Shown: positions 42,717-51,122 of the stretch, one piece after another
Numbering within the stretch: position 1 is the first letter of the stretch
How the letters are laid out: every line of letters begins with the position of its first letter
Assembly (NCBI RefSeq): GCF_002234575.2
Contig: NZ_CP022464.2
Location: 868,001 to 932,000, forward strand
Source: Enterocloster bolteae
Lineage (GTDB): Bacteria > Bacillota > Clostridia > Lachnospirales > Lachnospiraceae
Length of the DNA stretch: 64,000 nucleotides
Direction of reading: 5' to 3'
The notes under the pieces: model-generated
Seen by the model: only the letters and a program-made list of their open reading frames with translations
Database searches by the model: none
Told to the model about the DNA's origin: nothing
Position numbers and translations under genes: made by a program

Positions 42717-42752
42717 TCGGTATGCTGTTAATCACGGCATGCCGATTTTTTT
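42717..42752 (+). terminator. Terminator of the sialic-acid operon
   Basis: TCGGTATGC (42717-42725) pairs with GCATGCCGA (42737-42745), one G-U pair, followed by seven T residues. Confidence 0.88.
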
Positions 42753-42798
42753 GTTAGAGTATGAACTCTTACCGCATCCTTGGATTGTTTTGGACGAG

Positions 42799-42968
42799 CT
42801 AATATATTAGATAGCAATAAACGAGACGCGACAATGTTAAAAAACCGCTAAAACGGTGTAAAAACACTGTGTAAAAATGTGATATTTTGTGAAATATGTA
42901 TAAAAATAAGATGAAAAACAGTGGAAAATGACTCTATACAAACTAATATATCAGTACTAATATATTAG
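42799..42968. promoter_or_regulatory. Three copies of a palindromic operator (probable GntR sites)
   Basis: CTAATATATTAG occurs as a perfect palindrome at 42799-42810 and 42957-42968 (the latter extends to TACTAATATATTAGTA, 42955-42970), and as CTAATATATCAG at 42943-42954. The last two are one helical turn plus four bases apart and lie 20-47 bases before the small frame at 42990. The closest regulator gene is the GntR at 47446, the last gene of the operon these sites precede. Confidence 0.7.
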
Positions 42969-42989
42969 TATCAGCAACAAGGGGTTAAG

Positions 42990-43133
42990 ATGAATGAAAG
43001 GTGCGTATGTAACCAGAACGTATCCGGAGATTCATTCCCGTCATTCCTGCGCTCCGGTACAGAAAAGCAGAGGCATAAGGGAGTCTCTGAGGGAGAGCAT
43101 TCAACTATTTTCATCAAAGGAGGGTTCGTATGA
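42990..43133 (+). CDS. Possible 47-codon leader ORF coupled to the permease gene
   Basis: ATG 42990 behind AAGGGG opens a frame of 47 codons whose TGA (43131-43133) overlaps the permease ATG at 43130 in the order ATGA. The peptide (starting MNERCVCNQNVSG) resembles nothing known to me, and its inner part lies over the permease ribosome site. It may be a true coupling leader or chance; codon use gives no firm answer. Confidence 0.25.
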   Translation: MNERCVCNQNVSGDSFPSFLRSGTEKQRHKGVSEGEHSTIFIKGGFV

Positions 43134-44473
43134 ACATCAATGTAATTATCGGTATTATCATGATTCTGTCCTTCTTAGGCATGGTATGGTACTGTGTGAA
43201 GGGATTCAACCTGATGGTGGGATTTGCAATCATGGCAACGTTCTGGACTGCCCTGGCATTGGTGGGCAACGCATTTTCGCCCACATCGGCCATGGAAGGC
43301 AAAACCTTCATCCAGGTGCTGGAGTATGTATATGCAGAGGGTCCTGCCGGATATGCAAAGTCCATTCTGGTCAATGTATTCTTCGGAGCATTCTTCGGCA
43401 GGGTCCTGGTGGACACCGGCATAGCGGCCACCCTGATTCGTAAGGTGGTTGAGCTGGGCGGCGATAAGCCCAGAATCACCATGGCGCTCCTGTGTATCGT
43501 TACGGCCATTATCTTTATGTCCATGACCGGTATCGGACCTGTTATTTCCATCGCGGTTATCGTACTGCCCATTCTGCTTTCACTGGGCATTCCGGCTCCT
43601 GTGGCCATGTTCAGCTTTATGGGATCTATCATGGCAGGCATCTTTGGAAATATCGTCAATTTCCAGCAGTACCAGACCATATATGCGGGCTTTAATGCGG
43701 CGGCAGCTGATTACACCTACAACGATTACTTCAAGATTGGCGTTACCTGCATGGTGGTAGCCATCGTGGTAGTGCTGGTGGTTGCCAACCTTTCCATGAA
43801 CAAAAAGGCAGCCCACGCATGGGCGGCCACTGCTTCCTCGGCAAGTGACAATGCCCCGGCCATTTCCTGGATTTCCGTTATCCTTCCTGTCCTGGGCGTG
43901 GTGCTCTTCAAGATTCCCATTATTTTAGGATTCTGTCTTTCCGGCATCTACGCACTGATTACAACGGGAAAAATGAAGGGAAGCTATTCCGAAATCTGCC
44001 GCCTCTTTGCAAAACTGTTTACCGATGGTTCCATTGATGTGGCCCCCATGGTAGGATTCCTGCTTACCCTGGCCATGTTCAATAACGCGGCAACCTATGC
44101 AGCGCCTTACTTTACAGCTATCCTGGGAGGATTTGTGCCTACCACAGCCATTACCCTGGCCATCGTGTTCGCCATACTGACACCTCTCGGCTTCTTCCGC
44201 GGCCCCATGAACCTGGTTGGATGCGGAACCGCAATCCTGGCAGTTGTAGTGGCCACCCTTCCCAATGCACCGGTAGCCTTCCTGTATCCGCTGTTTGCAG
44301 TGACCACCATTGCGCCTCAGCATCTGGATATCACCCAGTCCTGGGTTGCATGGGGATTTGGATATACCAAGGTTTCCACCAAGGATTATATGAAGATGTC
44401 CATTCCTACCGGATGGATTGTAGGCATTATCTGCTGCGCTGCAGTATTCGTACTGTACGGCGGCCTGATGTAG
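43130..44473 (+). CDS. Ion-transporter-superfamily permease (GntP/CitM-like)
   Basis: The 447-residue protein is a polytopic membrane protein of about 11-12 helices, starting IIGIIMILSFLGMVWYCVKG. Segments FFGAFFGRVLVDTGIAATLIRKVVELGGDKPRITM and FMSMTGIGPVISIAVIVLPILLSLGI resemble anion/proton or sodium symporters of the IT superfamily (gluconate GntP, CitMHS, DcuC). The ligand is likely a small carboxylate or carbamoyl compound used by the downstream HyuA-type protein. AAAGGAGGG supports ATG 43130. Operator-like palindromes lie upstream. Confidence 0.8.
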   Translation: MNINVIIGIIMILSFLGMVWYCVKGFNLMVGFAIMATFWTALALVGNAFSPTSAMEGKTFIQVLEYVYAEGPAGYAKSILVNVFFGAFFGRVLVDTGIAATLIRKVVELGGDKPRITMALLCIVTAIIFMSMTGIGPVISIAVIVLPILLSLGIPAPVAMFSFMGSIMAGIFGNIVNFQQYQTIYAGFNAAAADYTYNDYFKIGVTCMVVAIVVVLVVANLSMNKKAAHAWAATASSASDNAPAISWISVILPVLGVVLFKIPIILGFCLSGIYALITTGKMKGSYSEICRLFAKLFTDGSIDVAPMVGFLLTLAMFNNAATYAAPYFTAILGGFVPTTAITLAIVFAILTPLGFFRGPMNLVGCGTAILAVVVATLPNAPVAFLYPLFAVTTIAPQHLDITQSWVAWGFGYTKVSTKDYMKMSIPTGWIVGIICCAAVFVLYGGLM

Positions 44474-44503
44474 ATGTGAACGGGAGTATAAGACGGCCGG
44501 CTG

Positions 44504-44563
44504 CAGCAGGGAAGGATTCCCTGCTGTCCGGATGGGAGCTGGCGGGATACCTGCCGGCTCCCC
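44504..44563 (+). promoter_or_regulatory. Tandem intercistronic hairpins between permease and hyuA-like gene
   Basis: CAGCAGGGA (44504-44512) pairs with TCCCTGCTG (44518-44526). Directly after it, GGGAGCTGGCGGG (44534-44546) pairs with CCTGCCGGCTCCC (44550-44562) with two G-U pairs. There is no long T-run, so processing or attenuation is more likely than full termination. Confidence 0.6.
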
Positions 44564-44605
44564 CTTATAAGACGGTTTGATGATTTGAGATGAGGAGGTT
44601 TTAAA

Positions 44606-46735
44606 ATGGGAAGATCAGTTAGGATGGGTATAGACGTAGGCGGCACCCACACAAAGGCAGTGGCAATTGATAACGCCACCCATGAGATTATCGGGAAATC
44701 TTCCGTTAAGACGACCCACGACGACCCCAGAGGAGTGGCCGCGGGTGTGGTTAAGTCCTTTGAAAACTGCCTGAATGAAAATGGAATCAGCCCGGATGAT
44801 GTGGTATTTGTGGCCCACTCCACCACCCAGGCAACCAATGCCCTGATTGAGGGCGATGTGGCCACTGTAGGTGTCATCGGCATGGCAAAGGGAGGCCTGG
44901 AAGGTTTCCTGGCAAAAAAACAGACAAAACTGGATGATATAGACCTGGGCAACCAGAAGAAAATTAAAATTGTAAATGACTTCATCAACGTGAAGAAAAT
45001 GAACATGGCCGTTGTTGAAGATACTATAAATAGCATGCAGAAGTCAGGGGCCCAGGTACTGGTATCCTCCATGGCGTTCGGCGTGGACGACGGAGGCCCT
45101 GAGGCAGAGGTGTATGAGGCGGCCAGCGCCAGGGGCATCCCCACCACCATGGCCAGCGATATCACCAAGCTCTACGGTCTTACAAGAAGGACCAGAACCG
45201 CTGCCATCAATGCCTCCATCCTTCCAAAGATGTTAGATACAGCCAATTCAACGGAAGGCTCTGTCCGGGAAGCAGGGGTTCATGTGCCTCTGATGATTAT
45301 GAGAGGCGACGGCGGAGTCATGGAGATTACGGAGATGAAGAAGCGCCCCGTGCTGACCATGCTGTCCGGCCCGGCTGCTTCTGTCATGGGATCCCTTATG
45401 TATCTGAGGGCCTCCAACGGCGTGTACTTTGAGGTGGGCGGCACCACCACCAATATAGGCGTTATCAAGAACGGGCGGCCTGCCATTGACTATTCCATCG
45501 TAGGCGGCCATGCCACCTATATCTCATCCCTGGATGTGCGGGTGCTGGGCGTGGCAGGCGGCTCCATGGTCCGGGCTAACAAGCAGGGCGTGGTGGATGT
45601 GGGACCACGTTCCGCCCATATAGCAGGACTGGACTATGCCGTGTTCACGGATACAGATAAAATCAGGGGGCCGAAGGTGGAATTCTTCTCACCCAAGCAG
45701 GGGGATCCGGACGACTATGTGAGAATCCGGATGGAGGACGGATCCGCTGTCACCCTCACCAACTCCTGCGCAGCCAATGTGCTGGGACTGGTAAAGCCGG
45801 AACATTTCTCCTACGGCAATGTGGAATCCGCCAGAAAGGCCATGAAAGCCCTGGCTGACTACTGCGGTACAACGGTGGAGGACATTGCAAAGCAAATTAT
45901 GGAAAAGGCGTATGCCAAGATTGAGCCGGTGATACTGGAGCTGGCTGAGAAATATAAGCTGGAAAAGGACCAGATATCCCTGGTGGGCGTCGGAGGCGGA
46001 GCCGCTTCCCTGATCGTGTATTTCAGCAATAAGATGGGGGTCAAGTACTCCATTCCGGAGAATGCCGAGGTCATTTCATCCATAGGAGTGGCCCTGTCCA
46101 TGGTCCGTGACGTGGTGGAGCGCATCATGCCTTCCCCGTCCAAGGACGATATCCGGGCCATTAAAAATGAGGCCCTTAACAAGGCCATTGAGTCAGGTGC
46201 AACAGCGGAATCCGTGGAGATTCATATTGAAATAGATCCCCAGACCTCCAAGGTGACGGCCATTGCCACCGGTTCAACGGAGGTGAAGACAGCGGACCTG
46301 CTAAAGGAATGCGATGAGACTGAGGCAAGGCATCTGGCAGCAGAGGACATGAGGCTGGCGGATGGGGATACAGCCCTTCTGGCAACGTCACCCTACTTCT
46401 ATGTGTACGGCGAAAGAACAGAGCCGGGTACGCCGGGCGCTGTCCGCATCGTGGATAAGAAGGGATTCATAAAGGTACAGCGGGGAAGGGCCATGTGTTT
46501 AAAAACCACGGCAGCAGCCTATCTGGACGCGCTGAAACAGCTCTGGGACGATATGGCAGTATACCAGACAGAGCTGATTGCAAGGCCGGATTACTACCTG
46601 TGCATGGGCGCCAGGGTCATGGATTTTACGGCCCAGGACTTTGAGCAGCTGGAGCTTTTGACGGACCTGGAGGTATCTTCACTGGAACCGGATGAAGAAA
46701 TCCTGGTGGTGGCTGCCAACATCAGGCAGAATTAA
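44606..46735 (+). CDS. Hydantoinase/oxoprolinase A-subunit-family protein (HyuA-like)
   Basis: The 709-residue protein matches the HyuA ASKHA-fold subunit: MGIDVGGTHTKAVAID at the start (phosphate loop), HSTTQATNALIEGDV, GDGGVMEITEMKKRPVLTMLSGPAASVMGS and FEVGGTTTNIGVIKNGRP, and a C-terminal region with GVGGGAASLIVYFSNKMG. Such subunits activate a lactam or keto group with ATP and normally need HyuB. No hyuB is present here: the neighbours are a permease upstream and an HExxH protein downstream. Hence it is a stand-alone enzyme of unknown substrate. GAGGAGG precedes ATG 44606. Confidence 0.88.
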   Translation: MGRSVRMGIDVGGTHTKAVAIDNATHEIIGKSSVKTTHDDPRGVAAGVVKSFENCLNENGISPDDVVFVAHSTTQATNALIEGDVATVGVIGMAKGGLEGFLAKKQTKLDDIDLGNQKKIKIVNDFINVKKMNMAVVEDTINSMQKSGAQVLVSSMAFGVDDGGPEAEVYEAASARGIPTTMASDITKLYGLTRRTRTAAINASILPKMLDTANSTEGSVREAGVHVPLMIMRGDGGVMEITEMKKRPVLTMLSGPAASVMGSLMYLRASNGVYFEVGGTTTNIGVIKNGRPAIDYSIVGGHATYISSLDVRVLGVAGGSMVRANKQGVVDVGPRSAHIAGLDYAVFTDTDKIRGPKVEFFSPKQGDPDDYVRIRMEDGSAVTLTNSCAANVLGLVKPEHFSYGNVESARKAMKALADYCGTTVEDIAKQIMEKAYAKIEPVILELAEKYKLEKDQISLVGVGGGAASLIVYFSNKMGVKYSIPENAEVISSIGVALSMVRDVVERIMPSPSKDDIRAIKNEALNKAIESGATAESVEIHIEIDPQTSKVTAIATGSTEVKTADLLKECDETEARHLAAEDMRLADGDTALLATSPYFYVYGERTEPGTPGAVRIVDKKGFIKVQRGRAMCLKTTAAAYLDALKQLWDDMAVYQTELIARPDYYLCMGARVMDFTAQDFEQLELLTDLEVSSLEPDEEILVVAANIRQN

Positions 46736-46784
46736 GGCGCGGACCCGCTAAGGGGGCCATGGGACCGGTCTGGAGGACAGAGAT

Positions 46785-47432
46785 ATGGAAGAGATGAACC
46801 TGAGGAAAATGATGAAGGGGCTGGCTGCCGTGGACGACATGACCTGGGGAATGTACGCATTCTCCAGGGATGCGCTCCGGGATAAGGTGGACTGCGGCCG
46901 GAAAAAAGAGATGATAGAAAAATCCATCTGCTGCGGCTATGAAACAGCGGATAAAATCATGGACCAGACGGGTACTTCAAATCCCCGGGAGATTGCCGGA
47001 AAGCTGGGACTCAGGGTGGAATACCTGGATAAGGGGCAGATAGCGGACAGGGTGCTATTTGCCCTTTTCACCCCTCCCGACCTGATACAAATTATGAGGG
47101 AGCCTATCGACAAGGCGGTTAAAGGCGGTTCACTGGACGGCTTTACCACAAGGGAGCAGCTGGAAGATTTGATTCTGGGCCATGAAATTTACCACTATCT
47201 GGAAGAGGAGTACGATGGGATTTATACCAGGACCGAGAAGATACGCCTGTGGAAAATCCTTGGTTTTGAGAACCGTTCCACCATAAGGGCCCTGTCGGAG
47301 ATAGCCGGAATGTATTTTTCCAAAAAATTAAATGGTTTTCCCTATTCCCCATTTGCCTTAGATATCCTTTTGTACTATAATTATAATTCAGAGACAGCCC
47401 TGAACATGTACAGGGAGGTAGCAGAGATCTGA
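46785..47432 (+). CDS. HExxH-motif protein (ImmA/IrrE-like metallopeptidase fold)
   Basis: The 215-residue protein is not a known named enzyme. Residues 129-133 (HEIYH inside LILGHEIYHYLEE) form a zinc-peptidase HExxH motif. The flanking sequence, a helical N-terminus with REIAGKLGLRVEYLDKGQIA and a following RTEKIRLWKI, fits the DUF955/ImmA-IrrE group, where the peptidase cuts a regulator. Placement between a HyuA-like enzyme and a GntR repressor suggests a regulatory or maturation role; no toxin or phage repressor is nearby. CTGGAGGA lies before ATG 46785; the GntR gene starts 13 bases after its stop. Confidence 0.7.
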   Translation: MEEMNLRKMMKGLAAVDDMTWGMYAFSRDALRDKVDCGRKKEMIEKSICCGYETADKIMDQTGTSNPREIAGKLGLRVEYLDKGQIADRVLFALFTPPDLIQIMREPIDKAVKGGSLDGFTTREQLEDLILGHEIYHYLEEEYDGIYTRTEKIRLWKILGFENRSTIRALSEIAGMYFSKKLNGFPYSPFALDILLYYNYNSETALNMYREVAEI

Positions 47433-47445
47433 CAGGAGGAGTTCT

Positions 47446-48195
47446 ATGGGCAGCACAGACAGCAGGAATTCGGAAGACAACATATATGACGTACTGCGCA
47501 CGGACATTCTGAACCTGAAGCTGCGTCCCGGGATGATTTTCAGCATCAGGGATATCAGCGAGGCCTACCAGGTGGGAAGGACGCCGGTGAGGGATGCCCT
47601 CATTAGCCTTTCCAAGGAGGGGCTTATCACCTTTCTTCCCCAGCGGGGAACCATGATATCCAAGATTAATTATGACAAGGTGCTTAACGAGCGCTTTCTC
47701 AGGACCTGTGTGGAGGAGAAGGTGATTCTGGAGTTTATGGCAGTGTGTGATTTAAAGGCCATCACAGAGCTGGAGATGTCCCTGGACCGTCAGGAGAAGT
47801 TTGTGGAGGAGGAGGACATACGGGCATTTCTGGCCGAGGATATGTACTTTCATTCTATTTTTTACGTGGGGGTCAACAAGGGATACTGCAACGACATCAT
47901 ATCGGCCAATTCAGGCCATTACATGCGGATTCGTCTTTTGGCCATGGCGGACCAGGGCATAGACCGGGAAGCCCTTAAGCAGCATAAGGAGATAACAGAC
48001 GCCATTCTGGCCAAGGACTGGGAGCGGCTTCACACTATTTTGAATTTTCATCTGAACCGCCTTGTGAATCAGGAGCGTGCCCTGCTGTCCAAATATCCGG
48101 ACCTCTTTGAACGGGAAAATGTGGAGGTGAGAAGGGAGCCGGACGAGCTGGGCGTGGATTTCCTGGTGGAGACAAAACTTAAATATCATGCGTAA
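47446..48195 (+). CDS. GntR-family regulator (FadR/FCD type)
   Basis: The 249-residue protein has a GntR winged helix at about residues 9-75 (YDVLRTDILNLKLRPGMIFS, ISEAYQVGRTPVRDALISLSKEGLI) and a C-terminal all-helical FCD domain, with RAFLAEDMYFHSIFYVGVNKG containing the metal-type Asp-x3-His and a late HKEITDAILAKDW. FCD domains bind small organic acids with a metal. It is the last gene of the operon and follows GACAGGAGG. The CTAATATATTAG palindromes before the permease are its likely operators, giving autoregulation. Confidence 0.92.
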   Translation: MGSTDSRNSEDNIYDVLRTDILNLKLRPGMIFSIRDISEAYQVGRTPVRDALISLSKEGLITFLPQRGTMISKINYDKVLNERFLRTCVEEKVILEFMAVCDLKAITELEMSLDRQEKFVEEEDIRAFLAEDMYFHSIFYVGVNKGYCNDIISANSGHYMRIRLLAMADQGIDREALKQHKEITDAILAKDWERLHTILNFHLNRLVNQERALLSKYPDLFERENVEVRREPDELGVDFLVETKLKYHA

Positions 48196-48244
48196 AAAAG
48201 GGCTTTCCCGGCTGCATTTTAACTGCTGCCGGGAAAGCCCTTTT
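48196..48244. terminator. Bidirectional terminator between gntR and yeiH
   Basis: A perfect 17-bp stem (48196-48212 with 48228-48244) with A-run and T-run at the ends lies between two converging genes, directly after the GntR stop. Confidence 0.95.
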
Positions 48245-48263
48245 GAAGTTACATGTATGTATT

Positions 48264-49304
48264 TTACCAGATTCCCAACGTGCTCTGAAGTGCCAGGCTC
48301 ACTGCGGTGATTCCCACCCAGCAGCAGGCTCCCATGAGGATGGGCTTGCCGCCGGTGCGGATGAGCCTTACCAGATCCGTGTTCAGTCCGATGGCTGACA
48401 TGGCCAGGACGATGAAGAACTTGCTCAGCTCCTTAATGGGGGCAAAGACTGAGGCAGGAATCCCTGCTCCCATGGCAATGGTGGTGATGACCGAAGCCCC
48501 GATGAAGTAGAGAATAAAAAACGGGAAGATATCTTTAAAGCTTACGGACTGTCCGCTGGCCTGATCCGCCTTTTCTTCTTTCCTGGTCCGGATAAAGGCC
48601 AGACACAGGGTGATGGGAATAATGGCCAGGGTCCTGGTGAGCTTTACCGTGACTGCTTTGTCCAGGGTGGCTGCCCCCAGATTCCACATGCTGTCCCAGG
48701 TGGCTGCCGCGGCAGTGACGGATGACGTGTCATTGATGGCTGTCCCTGCAAAGACTCCAAAGGCATTGCCGGAAGCGGTGTCAAATCCCAGGAACTTGCC
48801 GAAGGTGGGGAACAGGATGGCTGCCAGCACGTTAAAGAAGAAAATAACGGATATGGCCTGGGCAACCTCATCGTCATCCGCATTGATTACAGGCGCCGTG
48901 GCTGCAATGGCGGAACCGCCGCAGATGGAGGAGCCCACACCCACCAGAGTGGAAATGTTGGATGGGATATGCATGAGCTTATGGAGCACAAAGGCAATCA
49001 CCAGGGAGGTGGTGATGGTGCACACAATGATGGGCAGGGACTGCCTTCCCGTCTCCAGCACCACATTTAAGTTCATGCCAAAGCCCAGAAGGATGACCGC
49101 CCACTGCAGTATTTTTTTGGAGGTAAACTTGATACCGTCCTCCAGCCCGTTTTTAGTTTTCATGAATACGGCTATGACCATGCCGGCAAGGATGGCGATG
49201 ACAGCGCCGCCGATGATGGGGAACATTTTCCCCAGAAACCAGGAAGGGACAGCCAGCAGCAGGCAGAATGCCAATCCTTTCCATTTCTTTTGTAATGATG
49301 CCAT
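48264..49304 (-). CDS. YeiH-family putative sulfate exporter
   Basis: The 346-residue membrane protein has about ten helices and the UPF0324/YeiH pattern: VPSWFLGKMFPIIGGAVIAILAGM, ILQWAVILLGFGMNLNVVLE, STLVGVGSSICGGSAIAATAPVI (the conserved S-x-C-G-x-S-A-I-A) and FGVFAGTAINDTSSVTAAA. Relatives are thought to export sulfite or sulfate-type anions (for example taurine breakdown products); function is not settled. I chose ATG 49304 behind GAGGAGG; the longer frame from 49373 lacks such a site. A divergent LysR gene lies on the other side, as with yeiE-yeiH in enterics. Confidence 0.9.
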   Translation of the reverse strand: MASLQKKWKGLAFCLLLAVPSWFLGKMFPIIGGAVIAILAGMVIAVFMKTKNGLEDGIKFTSKKILQWAVILLGFGMNLNVVLETGRQSLPIIVCTITTSLVIAFVLHKLMHIPSNISTLVGVGSSICGGSAIAATAPVINADDDEVAQAISVIFFFNVLAAILFPTFGKFLGFDTASGNAFGVFAGTAINDTSSVTAAAATWDSMWNLGAATLDKAVTVKLTRTLAIIPITLCLAFIRTRKEEKADQASGQSVSFKDIFPFFILYFIGASVITTIAMGAGIPASVFAPIKELSKFFIVLAMSAIGLNTDLVRLIRTGGKPILMGACCWVGITAVSLALQSTLGIW

Positions 49305-49388
49305 TTCTTTTTCCTCCTCATATTCCCGATAGCTTGATATTTGACAGGGTGCCGGGTGTAAAACCCAGCACACGGTTTATATGGTAAC

Positions 49389-49403
49389 TTATGGAAAGCA
49401 TAA
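49389..49403. promoter_or_regulatory. LysR-type box between yeiH and the LysR gene
   Basis: TTATG-GAAAG-CATAA is an inverted repeat of the T-N11-A kind, in the divergent promoter region between 49304 and 49486. Binding by the adjacent LysR protein is inferred. Confidence 0.4.
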
Positions 49404-49485
49404 AGTAAAATTATATATATTTATATTTTAATAAGAATGTGTTATGATTAAGAGAAACAGAGGGAGAACAAAAGGAGGAAATCAG

Positions 49486-50361
49486 ATGCTGGATTTCAGG
49501 GTTTACACATTTCTTGCTGTCTGTGAGTACATGAATTATACAAGGGCTGCGGAGGCGCTGCACATCACGCAGCCCGCCGTGTCACAGCATATACGGTATC
49601 TGGAGAACATGTACCAGGTGAAGCTGTTCCTGGCAGAGGGAAAGAAGATACACCTGTCCCCGGCGGGAGAACGTCTGCTTCACGCAGCCACCACCCTTAA
49701 GAACGATGAGGTATTCCTGCGAAAACAGATGTTTGAGGGGGCCGGGAAGGGACTGAGCCTGCGGTTTGGGACCACCAGGACAATCGGGGAGTCAGTGATA
49801 TCCACCCCCCTGGCCCGCTATATCCACAGCCATCCCAAGGACCGCATCAGCGTTGTCATCAACAACACGGACGAGCTTCTGCACAAGCTGGTTTCCGGGG
49901 AGATTCAGTTTGCCCTGGTTGAGGGATACTACGATGACGTGGATTTTGATTCCATGGTTTTCAGGACAGAGCCTTTCATACCTGTATGTGCTGCCGGTCA
50001 TGTATTTGCCGGGGAGCCGGTCCAGTTAAGGGACCTTTTAGAGGAACATCTGCTCATACGGGAGCCTGGGTCGGGAACCAGGGATATCCTGGAGAAGAAT
50101 CTGGATATCAAGAATATCCGCCTGTCTGATTTTGCCCACATTACGGAAATCGGAAGTATGCATGTCATTCTCCAGCTGCTGGAAAAGGATGCGGGAATCA
50201 CCTTCCTGTACCGGACCGCGGTGGAGGAGGGGATAAGGGAGGGCGTGTTCAGGGAACTGGAGCTGAGGGATTTCCAGATGGAACATGACTTTGCCTTTAT
50301 ATGGAATAAGGGAAGCATATACGCGGATACGTACAGGAAGATCTGCAGGGAACTGCAGTGA
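49486..50361 (+). CDS. LysR-family transcriptional regulator (CysL/YeiE-like)
   Basis: The 291-residue protein has a LysR helix-turn-helix (FLAVCEYMNYTRAAEALHITQ and PAVSQHIRYLENMYQVKLF) and a periplasmic-binding-like effector domain (LRFGTTRTIGESVISTPLAR, LLIREPGSGTRDILEKNL, GITFLYRTAVEEGIREGVF). It resembles CysL/YeiE regulators of sulfite/anion metabolism. I chose ATG 49486 behind AAGGAGG; the ATG at 49444 would add 14 residues without a ribosome site. It likely activates the divergent yeiH gene. Confidence 0.93.
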   Translation: MLDFRVYTFLAVCEYMNYTRAAEALHITQPAVSQHIRYLENMYQVKLFLAEGKKIHLSPAGERLLHAATTLKNDEVFLRKQMFEGAGKGLSLRFGTTRTIGESVISTPLARYIHSHPKDRISVVINNTDELLHKLVSGEIQFALVEGYYDDVDFDSMVFRTEPFIPVCAAGHVFAGEPVQLRDLLEEHLLIREPGSGTRDILEKNLDIKNIRLSDFAHITEIGSMHVILQLLEKDAGITFLYRTAVEEGIREGVFRELELRDFQMEHDFAFIWNKGSIYADTYRKICRELQ

Positions 50362-50381
50362 AGGAATGATCCGGCCAAAAG

Positions 50382-50422
50382 AAAGGCATTGCCGTAACCC
50401 CGGAGGGACGGACAATGCCTTA
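50382..50422. terminator. Bidirectional terminator between lysR and the secreted helical protein gene
   Basis: AAAGGCATTG (50382-50391) pairs with CAATGCCTTA (50413-50422), one mismatch at the end, with T-rich sequence on both sides. Confidence 0.75.
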
Positions 50423-50426
50423 TTTG

Positions 50427-50903
50427 TTATTTTAACAGACTGTCAATCTGCGCCCAGATTCCATTTATCTGTTCCATGGAGCTCAGGGCTTTTTTCTTCT
50501 GTTCCAGGCACTGGTTCAGTTTGGCGATGGCCTCGTCATACTTTCCATCCTTCACATCGTTTTTTGCCTGGGCCTTCAACAGCCTGGCCTGGCCGCTGGC
50601 TTCCGTATAGGACACCTGCACTTCTGTGATATCATCCTTTAATTCCCTGACCTGGTTCCATGTATCCTTGTGTTCCTTTAACTGGCCGCTGTCCTTCCAG
50701 CCCTGGCGGACTGTCTTGGCTGCATCGGAGGCAGTGCGGCTGCTCTTCTGGAGATTTTTGATGGAGGCAGATGTGTCGGCCAGTTCCTGGCGGACCTGGG
50801 CTGTTTCGGTGTTATACTCCTTTTTTGTCTGGGCTGCAAAGGCAGGGAAGCTCATGGAGCAGGCCAGGGCTGCAGCGCATATAAAGACTGTTATTTTTTT
50901 CAT
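50427..50903 (-). CDS. Secreted helical protein of unknown function
   Basis: I do not recognise a family. The 158-residue protein has a signal peptide (KKITVFICAAALACSMSFPA, cleavage near AFAA) and then an almost wholly helical, charged sequence with heptad-like Lys/Glu/Gln/Ala spacing (TAQVRQELADTSASIKNLQ, YDEAIAKLNQCLEQKKKAL), including a TPR-like DGKYDEAIAKLNQCLEQ. It is followed, on the other strand, by an OmpR-type regulator and kinase, so it could be a ligand or accessory protein of that pair. ATG 50903 has GAAAGGAG upstream; a longer frame to 51008 is unlikely. Confidence 0.75.
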   Translation of the reverse strand: MKKITVFICAAALACSMSFPAFAAQTKKEYNTETAQVRQELADTSASIKNLQKSSRTASDAAKTVRQGWKDSGQLKEHKDTWNQVRELKDDITEVQVSYTEASGQARLLKAQAKNDVKDGKYDEAIAKLNQCLEQKKKALSSMEQINGIWAQIDSLLK

Positions 50904-51059
50904 GAATGAAAACTCCTTTCTGTGGCTGTGAATGTCAGTCCGGAATATGTCCGGGATAATACGGAACAGCGGTACCGGTATCCGCCGTCCACACCAACAG
51001 GATAGCACAGATGCACAGGGCGGATACAGGTTAAAAATGCGGCAAAAATGTGGCAGCGG

Positions 51060-51097
51060 TTTACGGATTCCTGACGGGATGGTATGCTATCCGTAAA
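51060..51097. promoter_or_regulatory. Inverted repeat before the OmpR-type regulator gene
   Basis: TTTACGGAT (51060-51068) and ATCCGTAAA (51089-51097) are perfect 9-base inverted repeats with a 20-base centre, 26 bases before the start codon. Could be a binding site for the regulator or a hairpin. Confidence 0.45.
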
Positions 51098-51122
51098 TAC
51101 TGTTACATGCAGGGAGGTTATT

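Noticed and set aside
43224..43424. Out-of-frame plus-strand ORFs in the permease gene
   Set aside because: Trp/Ser-rich translation typical of a shifted membrane-protein frame.
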